From Ruminococcus flavefaciens MA2007 (lineage in GTDB: Bacteria > Bacillota > Clostridia > Oscillospirales > Ruminococcaceae): DNA of 64,000 nt. The stretch lies in contig NZ_JHXF01000008.1 of the NCBI RefSeq assembly GCF_000621845.1, forward strand, positions 62,001-126,000, given 5' to 3'. The notes beneath the pieces were generated by a model, which saw nothing but the letters and a program-made list of their open reading frames with translations, was not told where the DNA came from and did no database searches. Shown here in pieces: positions 50,265 through 57,412 of the stretch; within the stretch, counting starts at the first letter, position 1; each line of letters begins with the position of its first letter. The position numbers and the translations under genes are program-made.

Positions 50265-50274
50265 AACGATGAAA

Positions 50275-52134
50275 CTAATTCTTTTCCTTTATCCTCATAG
50301 CTCGCATGGCATTGAGTATGGCTATTACCGAAACTCCCACGTCTGCGAAAACTGCCAGCCACATATTTGCTATGCCGAGAGCTCCAAGCAGGAGCACGAT
50401 GAACTTTACTCCGAGAGCAAAAATGATATTCTGGTATACTATTTTCAGCGTCCGCTTGGAGATATCCATAGCGAGGGCTATTTTTTCGGGATCGTCGTCC
50501 ATGAGGACGATGTCTGCGGCTTCTATTGCCGCGTCAGAGCCCAGAGAGCCCATTGCAATGCCTACATCTGCCCTTGAGAGCACAGGTGCGTCGTTTATGC
50601 CGTCGCCTACGAATACAAGGCTTCCCTTGGGGGATTTTTCTTCAAGGAGCTGTTCGACCTTTTCGACCTTGTCCGCAGGCAGGAGCTCGCTGTAAGCCTT
50701 GTCGAGACCGAGTTCCTTCATAGCCGCGTCTGCTGCCGATGAGGAATCGCCCGTAAGCATTACAGTCTGCTTTACGCCTCTTGCTTTCAGGCGTTTTATG
50801 GCGCTTTGCGCTGACTTCTTTACCTTGTCGGCTATAACGATGTGACCTGAGTACTGTCCGTTGTCGGAGATGTGCACCATAGTGCCTGCCTTATCGCAGG
50901 GGACTATCTCTACGCCCATTTTGTCCATGAGCTTGGAGTTTCCTGCGCATATCTCATGGTCGTCGATGACTGCCTTTATGCCGTGACCTGATATCTCCTC
51001 GTTGGAGCTTATCCTGTTTTTGTCGGTCTCTCTGCCGTATTTCGAGGATATTGAGTGAGCGATAGGGTGGTCGGAGTAGCTTTCAGCATATGCTGCAAGC
51101 TCTAAAAGCTTATCCTCGTCTATACCGTGTGGGTGTATCTCGTCTACCTCGAAAACGCCCTTTGTGAGAGTTCCCGTCTTGTCAAAGACTATTATTTCCG
51201 CATTTGCAAGGACTTCAAGGAAGTTGCCGCCCTTTATGAGTATGCCCTTTTTGCTTGCTCCGCCTATGCCGCCGAAGAAGCTGAGGGGAACGGATATCAC
51301 CAGCGCACATGGGCAGGAGATAACAAGGAATATGAGCGCCCTGTGTATCCACATCGCCCAGTTGCCGCCTGTGACAAGGGGCGGAAGGAGTGCAAGAAGA
51401 AGTGCGGATATAACTACAGCAGGAGTGTAATACTTGGCGAATTTCGTGATGAAATTCTCTGCTTTTGCCTTTTTTGAAGCCGAATTTTCAACGAGGTCAA
51501 GTATTTTTGCAACGGTGGAGTCCTCGTATTCCTTGGTGACTTCGACTTTGAGCACACCGCTCTGATTTATACAGCCGCTTATTACGCTGTCGCCGACTCT
51601 GACGGTGCGAGGAACGCTCTCGCCTGTAAGTGCGGAGGTATCCACTGAGGAAGTACCGTCGGTCACTATGCCGTCAAGAGGTATCCTCTCGCCTGGCTTT
51701 ACGATGATGAGCTGTCCCTGCTCTATCTCCTCGGGATCAGCCTCGACTAATTTGCCGTCTACCTCGATATTTGCGTGGTCGGGACGTATATCCATGAGAG
51801 AAGCGATGTTTTTTCGGGACTTTCCAACTGCAACGCTCTGGAAAAGCTCGCCTATCTGATAGAAAAGCATTACCGCAGTAGCCTCGGGGTATTCCTTTAC
51901 CGCAAGAGCTCCGACAGTTGCCACAGCCATAAGGAAATTCTCGTCGAATACCTGACCGTTTTTGATATTGCGTATGGCTTTCCATAGAACGTCCCAGCCT
52001 ATGATACCGTAGGGAACAAGAAATGCCGCAAGCCTTAAAAGGCTTTTTTCTTCAAGGGGCAGCAATGCGGCGATTATCAGGAGAATACCTGCCGCAATTA
52101 TCCTTATCAGTATTTTTTTCTGCTTCTTGTTCAT
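50275..52134 (-). CDS. Heavy-metal P1B-type ATPase, likely Zn2+/Cd2+ exporter
   Basis: 619 residues. Membrane segments surround an actuator domain (ALTGESVPRTV), the metal channel CPC in ISCPCALVISVPLS near 275, phosphorylation motif DKTGTLTKG near 317, SDHPIA, and ATP-hinge GDGINDAPVL near 511. The last helices hold Lys (LGVKFIVLL) and Asp (FADVGVSV), the pattern of the Zn/Cd/Pb subgroup. No N-terminal HMA domain is fused; it is encoded by the separate gene upstream. The ATG at 52134 has GGGAG 8 bases upstream; GTG at 52143 is the alternative. Confidence 0.93.
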   Translation of the reverse strand: MNKKQKKILIRIIAAGILLIIAALLPLEEKSLLRLAAFLVPYGIIGWDVLWKAIRNIKNGQVFDENFLMAVATVGALAVKEYPEATAVMLFYQIGELFQSVAVGKSRKNIASLMDIRPDHANIEVDGKLVEADPEEIEQGQLIIVKPGERIPLDGIVTDGTSSVDTSALTGESVPRTVRVGDSVISGCINQSGVLKVEVTKEYEDSTVAKILDLVENSASKKAKAENFITKFAKYYTPAVVISALLLALLPPLVTGGNWAMWIHRALIFLVISCPCALVISVPLSFFGGIGGASKKGILIKGGNFLEVLANAEIIVFDKTGTLTKGVFEVDEIHPHGIDEDKLLELAAYAESYSDHPIAHSISSKYGRETDKNRISSNEEISGHGIKAVIDDHEICAGNSKLMDKMGVEIVPCDKAGTMVHISDNGQYSGHIVIADKVKKSAQSAIKRLKARGVKQTVMLTGDSSSAADAAMKELGLDKAYSELLPADKVEKVEQLLEEKSPKGSLVFVGDGINDAPVLSRADVGIAMGSLGSDAAIEAADIVLMDDDPEKIALAMDISKRTLKIVYQNIIFALGVKFIVLLLGALGIANMWLAVFADVGVSVIAILNAMRAMRIKEKN

Positions 52135-52168
52135 GCTCAGCACTCCCTGCTATTTGTTCTCATATGTT

Positions 52169-52393
52169 TTATTTCAGAACTATCTCGCAGTCGGGCTCTA
52201 CCTTTTTGCAGAGCTTGACTACTTTTTTCATGAGCTCGTCAAAATCAGTGCCGTCGGGAGCCTTGATAGTCATTTTCTGTGTCATGAAGCTGACAACTGC
52301 GTCCTCTACCTCGGGGAGCTCCTTGATCGCATTTTCCATTTTTGCTGCACAGTTAGCGCAGTCCAGATCAATAAGCTTAAATACCTTTTTCAT
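52169..52393 (-). CDS. Stand-alone HMA metal-binding protein
   Basis: 74 residues of the ferredoxin-like HMA fold. The metal site is LDCANCAAKMENAIKEL near 9-25, with Asp before the first Cys as in Zn/Cd ATPase N-terminal domains. VVSFMTQKMTIKAPDGT is the second strand pair. The C-terminus adds two Cys (LCKKVEPDCEIVLK). It probably hands metal to the ATPase encoded 34 bases downstream. AAAGGATAATTATT precedes the ATG. Confidence 0.92.
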   Translation of the reverse strand: MKKVFKLIDLDCANCAAKMENAIKELPEVEDAVVSFMTQKMTIKAPDGTDFDELMKKVVKLCKKVEPDCEIVLK

Positions 52394-52420
52394 AATAATT
52401 ATCCTTTCGTTATATAAATT

Positions 52421-52777
52421 TTATTCCATTATATGCTCCATGCCCGTGCCGATTATATGCCTTACGTGTTCATCTGCAAGGGAATAGAATATGGTCTTGC
52501 CGTCCCTGCGTGCTCTGACCAGCTTGTTGTTTTTGAGCACTCTCAGCTGGTGCGAACAGGCTGTAGGGGTGAGGGTGAGAAACTGGGCAAGGTCGCTTAC
52601 ACAGAGCTCCTCGGATTCAAGCAGGGCATACAGTATCCGTATCCTTGTGCTGTCGCCGAAGACCTTGAAAAGCTCAGCAAGGTCGTAAAGCTTTTCATCG
52701 GCAGGCATTTCCTCGCTCAGCTTTTTGGCTTTTTCATCTGTAATAGCATAATAGTTCATATCCGTTTTTTCTGTCAC
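52421..52777 (-). CDS. ArsR/SmtB-family metal-sensing repressor
   Basis: 118 residues. The winged helix core is LAELFKVFGDSTRIRILYAL and SDLAQFLTLTPTACSHQLRVLK. The C-terminal helix has DEHVRHIIGTGMEHIME, exactly the DxHx10Hx2E spacing of the alpha-5 zinc site. Cys 58-like ELCV is present, but the N-terminal Cys pair of CadC is absent, so zinc sensing is more likely than lead/cadmium sensing. It heads the repressor-HMA-ATPase operon, and its operator overlaps the promoter. Confidence 0.94.
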   Translation of the reverse strand: MTEKTDMNYYAITDEKAKKLSEEMPADEKLYDLAELFKVFGDSTRIRILYALLESEELCVSDLAQFLTLTPTACSHQLRVLKNNKLVRARRDGKTIFYSLADEHVRHIIGTGMEHIME

Positions 52778-52822
52778 ATTTGCACTTCCTTTCTGATATC
52801 ATATTGCAAACGATTGAACACT

Positions 52823-52866
52823 TGAATATCTATTCATATATTAGCATATATTTTCCTGCTTGTCAA
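52823..52866 (-). promoter_or_regulatory. Promoter and ArsR/SmtB operator of the metal export operon
   Basis: On the minus strand TTGACA (52866-52861), 17 bases, TAATAT (52843-52838). A perfect 6-2-6 palindrome TGAATA-GA-TATTCA (52836-52823) sits at the start point, as in smt/czr operators. Repressor bound without metal would block RNA polymerase. Confidence 0.88.
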
Positions 52867-52917
52867 GGGGTATTTTATTTTTTTATGATATATTTGAAAT
52901 TTAGAACTGAGAGTTAA

Positions 52918-53215
52918 GAATGTAGGGACTGGCGTCCTCGACAGCCCTTTAGGAGACGCCCTCTCTTGCAGGGCGTCTCCTCTAAAAAAACAGTCCACTG
53001 GACTGTTTTTTTATTCACTTCTTGCGGAGCGCCTTCGATTCTTGGGCGCTGCCCAAACCTGCCAGAGGCTCTGCCTCTGGACACCGCCTAAGGAACACGT
53101 CCCTTAGGAATTCCGTTCAGGTTGTCATGAAGTAGTTTGGGTACCGATTTTTCTACTCACTACTCACTAATAACTAATCACTAATAACCAAGCACTGACC
53201 ACTAAGCACTAAAAA
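52918..53215. repeat. Family B unit, family A element copy 5, and ACTAATCACTAA tract
   Basis: The gap 52867-53288 starts with a GTAGGGACTGGCGTCCTCGACAGCCC unit. An inverted family A element follows (52953-53125): GGAGACGCCC..GGGCGTCTCC, AAAACAGTCCACTGGACTGTTTT, CCAGAGGCTCTGCCTCTGG, CCTAAGGAACACGTCCCTTAGG. A tract of ACTAATCACTAA-type words at 53155-53205 closes it. No gene was seen. Confidence 0.8.
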
Positions 53216-53288
53216 CTCCGCAGCGCATATAATAAAATGTACCGCAATATTGCTGGCTGCGCAGTCTGAGCAGTCAGGGGTGATACTT

Positions 53289-53525
53289 TTGACGAAATGT
53301 ATACTGGATATGCCGTCCTACACATACGCTGTCAAGGGACAGCGCCTGCTGAGACAGCGCGGTTATCCCTGTGCCATAAAGCGGCGGAGCAAGGACAGCG
53401 AAAACGGCTGCGGCTACTCGCTGTACGTGGGAGACCGCTGCGGCAGGGCAGCCGAGATACTCGACAGCTATTCCGTACCCTATACCATAAGAAGGGACGG
53501 TGCTGCCGATGATGATAAACTTTGA
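53289..53525 (+). CDS. DUF3343-like small protein
   Basis: 78 residues from a TTG start with GGGGTGAT upstream. DMPSYTYAVKGQRLLRQRGYPCAIKRRS and GCGYSLYV near 45-52 resemble the DUF3343 family, proposed as sulfur or selenium carriers. Four cysteines are present. An in-frame GTG at 53280 is the alternative start. The stop lies inside the start of the class V aminotransferase gene, so the two overlap, in line with a sulfur-transfer pair. That role is inferred. Confidence 0.75.
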   Translation: MTKCILDMPSYTYAVKGQRLLRQRGYPCAIKRRSKDSENGCGYSLYVGDRCGRAAEILDSYSVPYTIRRDGAADDDKL

Positions 53526-53558
53526 CAACGCCGCCACCACCTACCCAAGCCGCTGAGC
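53512..53558 (+). other. Detached N-terminus of the class V aminotransferase (frameshift)
   Basis: ATG at 53512 (or 53509) reads MINFDNAATTYPSR then stops. The expected continuation is YPKPLSVRKAAAE, and restoring one A in the CCCAAGCCG run near 53546 joins the two frames exactly. Either a real frameshift mutation or a one-base assembly error. Confidence 0.8.
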
Positions 53559-54647
53559 GTGAGAAAGGCGGCTGCCGAAGCCATAATGAGCTTCGGCGGA
53601 AACGCAGGCAGAGGCGGTCATCAGCTCGCTATGCGTACCTCCGAGGCGTACTACAATGCCCGTGAAGCGGCAGCGGAATTCTTCGGGGCAGAGCCCGAGA
53701 ACACCGTTTTTACTCTGAATTGCACCCATGCGCTGAATATGGCTATACAGGGCGTTATGTCACAGGGCGGACATCTTATAATCAGCAGTATGGAGCATAA
53801 TTCCACGGCTCGTCCTGCTGTGTCTCTTGCCCTTAAAAAGCAGATAACCCTGTCCATAGCCGAGGTCTATCCCGACAAGGAGCAAACTATCGAGAGCTTC
53901 CGCAGGCTTATCCGAAGCGATACCAAGGCTGTGGTCTGTACTCTTGCAAGCAACGTCACGGGACTGCTCCTGCCATACCGTGAGATAGGGGAGCTCTGCC
54001 GTCAGCGCGGAGTCTGCTTTATTGCTGACGGAGCGCAGGCTTGCGGCATTTACGATATAAAGCTCTCTGACGGCATAAATATACTCTGTACCGCAGGGCA
54101 CAAGGGACTCTACGGCATAACGGGCACGGGACTCCTCATCACTGACGGGGAATACCCTATAGCTCCCATTATACAGGGCGGCACGGGCAGTGAGTCTCTC
54201 AGCCTTTTTCAGCCGACTATTCTTCCCGACAGCCTTGAAAGCGGAACTCCCAATATCATAGGAGCGGTCACGGTGGGCGAGGGGATACGCTTTATAAAGA
54301 GGCGCGGCGCGGAGGCTATCCGCGCCCATGAGGAGCGGCTATGCCGCAGGTTCATCTCGGAGCTGAGCCCTGTAGAGGGTATCACGATCTATCGTGACGA
54401 GAGAGCGGAGTACGCTCCTATAGTTTCATTCAATGCCTTTGGCATAAGCTCCGAGGACGCCGCGGCGATACTGGGGGAAAAGGGCTTTTGTCTCCGTGCA
54501 GGCTACCACTGTGCGGCTCTTGCACACGCCGCACTGGGCACAAAGGGCGGAACTGTCCGCTTTGCTCCCTCGGTATTCAATACCGAAGCAGAGGTGCTAA
54601 AACTTGTATATTATGTTAAGATATTGAAAAATTTACAAAATTCTTAA
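53559..54647 (+). CDS. Class V aminotransferase (cysteine desulfurase-like), 5' end out of frame
   Basis: 362 residues from GTG 53559, missing the first 14-15 codons because of the shift at about 53546. It has GHLIISSMEHNSTARP near 71-86, FIADGAQACGIYDIKL near 153-168 and CTAGHKGLYGITGTGLL with the PLP Lys. AGYHCAALAHAALGTKGGTVRF near 318-339 carries the catalytic Cys loop of cysteine desulfurases. With the DUF3343-like protein just upstream it would mobilise sulfur. Without the N-terminus (conserved DNAATT) the PLP pocket is likely incomplete. Confidence 0.85.
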   Translation: MRKAAAEAIMSFGGNAGRGGHQLAMRTSEAYYNAREAAAEFFGAEPENTVFTLNCTHALNMAIQGVMSQGGHLIISSMEHNSTARPAVSLALKKQITLSIAEVYPDKEQTIESFRRLIRSDTKAVVCTLASNVTGLLLPYREIGELCRQRGVCFIADGAQACGIYDIKLSDGINILCTAGHKGLYGITGTGLLITDGEYPIAPIIQGGTGSESLSLFQPTILPDSLESGTPNIIGAVTVGEGIRFIKRRGAEAIRAHEERLCRRFISELSPVEGITIYRDERAEYAPIVSFNAFGISSEDAAAILGEKGFCLRAGYHCAALAHAALGTKGGTVRFAPSVFNTEAEVLKLVYYVKILKNLQNS

Positions 54648-54654
54648 AAAACTA

Positions 54655-54682
54655 TTGAAATTATCTGAATTTGTGGTACAAT
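54655..54682 (+). promoter_or_regulatory. Possible SigA promoter of cdaA
   Basis: TTGAAA (54655-54660), 16 bases, TACAAT (54677-54682). A GAGGAC..GTCCTC hairpin follows at 54712-54727. Confidence 0.6.
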
Positions 54683-54795
54683 ATTAATATGCAGTATTGT
54701 GCAGTCAGCTATGAGGACGCAAGTCCTCATACCTACATAGATAAACTTAAAATAAATATGTGTAATCAATCGCAAATCCCCAGGGGGGTGTATAG

Positions 54796-55707
54796 ATGTT
54801 CATCTTTTTTCAGCATAAGTTCTTCAAGTCCTCTCCGCAGGAGATACTGGACGCTTTTCTCAGCGTTATCAGTACATTCAAGTTTACTGACGTAATCGAC
54901 GTTGTTATACTTACATACGTAATTTATCTGCTGCTCAAGCTTATCCGCGAGACTCGCGCAGGACAGCTCGTAAAGGGTATCATGCTTCTCGTTGCAGGCT
55001 ATTTCATAAGCATTGCCCTTGAACTCAAGGTAGTCAGCTACCTGCTGGAGAAAACTCTCAGCATGGGCGTCCTGGCAATGATAGTCCTCTTCCAGCCTGA
55101 GCTGAGAAGAGCTCTCGAAAAGGCAGGACGAACCAAGTTCGGAATAAGGCTTTTCGGTCTCGGACAGGACAACGACGAGATGAAGCAGCGCTGGAATCCT
55201 GCTATCGAGGCTATCTGTGATTCCTGCGTTGAGCTGTCGGCGACCTGCACAGGCGCTCTCATAGTAGTTGAGCGTCAGGTAAGGCTTGGCGAACAGATAG
55301 AAACAGGCACTATCCTCAACGCCACACCCAGCAAAGAGGTGTTCGGCAATATATTCTATCCGAAAACACCGCTCCACGACGGAGCTGTCATAATGCGCGA
55401 CGGTATTATCCTTGCGGCAGCCTGCTTCCTCCCGAAGCCTGCCAAAGACGCTCTCATCAACAAGAAGCTGGGCTCCCGTCACAGAGCCGCTATCGGCATG
55501 AGTGAAAACTCCGACGCTATTGTTATCGTTGTTTCGGAGGAAACAGGACAGATATCCGTAGCCCTTAACGGCAACCTCACCAGAGATTATACCCGTGATA
55601 AGCTGAAGGCTCTCCTTGAGGAGCAGCTTTTCAAGGATAAAACAGAGATATCTATCGGCAAAAAGAAGCTTTTTTCTTCGCGCTCCGAAAGGAGAAAGAA
55701 AAAATGA
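54796..55707 (+). CDS. cdaA: Diadenylate cyclase CdaA
   Basis: 303 residues. Three membrane helices (about 28-100) precede the DAC domain (about 115-265). The catalytic motifs are TPLHDGAVIMRDG (DGA) and GSRHRAAIGMSE (RHR). It makes c-di-AMP from two ATP, which controls potassium and envelope balance. GGGGGG lies 9 bases before the ATG. cdaR overlaps by 4 bases. In Bacillus the third gene glmM follows; it is absent here. Confidence 0.95.
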   Translation: MFIFFQHKFFKSSPQEILDAFLSVISTFKFTDVIDVVILTYVIYLLLKLIRETRAGQLVKGIMLLVAGYFISIALELKVVSYLLEKTLSMGVLAMIVLFQPELRRALEKAGRTKFGIRLFGLGQDNDEMKQRWNPAIEAICDSCVELSATCTGALIVVERQVRLGEQIETGTILNATPSKEVFGNIFYPKTPLHDGAVIMRDGIILAAACFLPKPAKDALINKKLGSRHRAAIGMSENSDAIVIVVSEETGQISVALNGNLTRDYTRDKLKALLEEQLFKDKTEISIGKKKLFSSRSERRKKK

Positions 55708-57053
55708 ATGAAAACAGAAAACGCGGCATAAACGAGAACACAAACAACGCCACACTGCTGCTTATCGCTATAATCTGTGCTGTTGCGGCGTGGTTCATCG
55801 TAGCTATGACCATATACCCGTCGGAATCCAAGACTATCACCGATATCCCGCTGATAATGGATATAACAGGCACCTCTGCCGCAGAAAACGGTCTTTCCGT
55901 TACCAACAGGAACGTTGAAAAGGTCACGGTCAGCTTTGACTGCAGCCGTACCAACTACAACCGTATAAACGCTGACGACATCAGAGCATACGTGAATTTC
56001 GACAATATCACGACCGAGGGTAAAAAGACTCTCACTATTCAGGTAGATTCCGACAACGGCTTGGAGCTCACAAATCTCAAGGTCTATCCCGAGACTGTTG
56101 AAGTCGAGCTGTACAAATTCGAGATAAAGACCATAAACGTAAAGCCTAAGCTTACCAATGTTACCCTTGCAGAGGGCAAGGTATTCGGCGATATAAAGTG
56201 TCAGCCGGAGGAGATAACCCTTACAGGTCCGTCCTCAAAGCTTGCTCAGATAGCCGAGTGCTATGCGGTATCCGAGAAAACTCTCACTGACCTTGACACC
56301 AGCTACAGCGGTCTTAACAGCGACAGGCTGGAGTTTATTGACGCTGAGGGCAATCCGCTTATTGATACCCAGTTCATCACTACCGATCCTGCTACTGTGA
56401 ACATAAGTATGCAGGTACTGACTCAGAAGACGGTGCCTTTCAAGGTAAATCTGAAGCTGCCGTCCAACTCGGACTTCGATAAGGACAGCATCAAATTCAA
56501 TATAACTCCTGCCGAGCTCACCATTGCTTCGGGTTCATCAGACGTTACTCTCACAGATGATCCTCTGGAGATACCGATATCCCTGAGCGCTGTTGATATA
56601 GGCTTCTCTAAGGAGTTCAGCATAGAGAATATGCTGTCGGGCAAGAACGTTAAGAACGTTTCGGGTATTGAGAATGTAAAGGTAACTCTTGACGATGAGG
56701 GACTTGCGTCCAAGGAGATTTCACTGGCAGGCGAAAAGGTAAGTCTGCTCCATGTGCCGAGCGACGGATATTCATATTCTATCGAAAGCGCGAAACTTAA
56801 AGTCAAGCTCATAGGACCTGCTGATGTGATAAATGACATCACAGCGGCTGATCTGGACGCTACAGTGAACTTCCTCGGTGAGGATACCTCGAAGAATCCT
56901 GACCTGTTCGCATATGACGTTCAGGTATCATGCAGTACTCATAATAATGTATGGTGCTACAATGCTCCGCAGGTCAATATAAGGAAAACCGCCAAGGAGG
57001 GCTCTGCAAAGCAGTCGTCTGCGTCGGGAAATGCGTCCTCAAAGACAAATTAA
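55704..57053 (+). CDS. cdaR: CdaR, YbbR-domain regulator of CdaA
   Basis: 449 residues. One N-terminal membrane helix (about 18-36) is followed by about four YbbR domains (KTINVKPKLTNVTLAEGKVF, KTVPFKVNLKLPSNSDF). A Ser/Ala/Lys-rich tail closes it (GSAKQSSASGNASSKTN). It binds CdaA outside the membrane and modulates cyclase activity. Its ATG overlaps the cdaA stop, so translation is coupled. A strong terminator follows. Confidence 0.94.
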   Translation: MNENRKRGINENTNNATLLLIAIICAVAAWFIVAMTIYPSESKTITDIPLIMDITGTSAAENGLSVTNRNVEKVTVSFDCSRTNYNRINADDIRAYVNFDNITTEGKKTLTIQVDSDNGLELTNLKVYPETVEVELYKFEIKTINVKPKLTNVTLAEGKVFGDIKCQPEEITLTGPSSKLAQIAECYAVSEKTLTDLDTSYSGLNSDRLEFIDAEGNPLIDTQFITTDPATVNISMQVLTQKTVPFKVNLKLPSNSDFDKDSIKFNITPAELTIASGSSDVTLTDDPLEIPISLSAVDIGFSKEFSIENMLSGKNVKNVSGIENVKVTLDDEGLASKEISLAGEKVSLLHVPSDGYSYSIESAKLKVKLIGPADVINDITAADLDATVNFLGEDTSKNPDLFAYDVQVSCSTHNNVWCYNAPQVNIRKTAKEGSAKQSSASGNASSKTN

Positions 57054-57056
57054 TGC

Positions 57057-57092
57057 ATATCCGCTGTACGGAAGTACAGCGGATATTTTTTT
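57057..57092 (+). terminator. Intrinsic terminator after cdaR
   Basis: ATATCCGCTGTAC, GGAA, GTACAGCGGATATTTTTTT. Confidence 0.93.
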
Positions 57093-57239
57093 ATGTAAGG
57101 TAGCCTTAGCAAACAACTAAATCTACGTATATCGGGAAAAAGCTTGCACAATGTCTAAGAGGCAGCCCTTACTTACCGAAAGAATTTTATATAAAACTAC
57201 GAAAATACGACAAAAATCTGTATTTTTGTGCTTAACATC

Positions 57240-57268
57240 TTCCAATTTTAAACAATATATGATATAAT
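57240..57268 (+). promoter_or_regulatory. Possible promoter of the VanY-dockerin gene
   Basis: TTCCAA (57240-57245), 17 bases, TATAAT (57263-57268). The -35 is poor; the -10 is good. Confidence 0.55.
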
Positions 57269-57412
57269 TATATCTATGATTTTATGGCTGTATTGTTAAT
57301 AATTTATGCGAATAAACTACATAAACGCAGAAATACAGCCGATTATGCTTTCCGAGTCGGCTAAAAAAAGAGGAATGTGAGGCGCGGAAAGTAAATTTTG
57401 AAGGAGAAAAAA
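57269..57412 (+). promoter_or_regulatory. Structured 5' leader of the VanY-dockerin gene
   Basis: About 140 bases of untranslated leader. GGCTGTATT (from about 57286) pairs AATACAGCC (to about 57339), and AGCCGA..TCGGCT follows at about 57337-57362. Two overlapping stems that could be exclusive suggest a switch, but I matched no known riboswitch. The gap 57093-57239 shows nothing else. Confidence 0.4.

Noticed and set aside
57269-57412. Known c-di-AMP or c-di-GMP riboswitch
   Set aside because: I could not find the conserved core bases of either class; only unlabelled stems remain.
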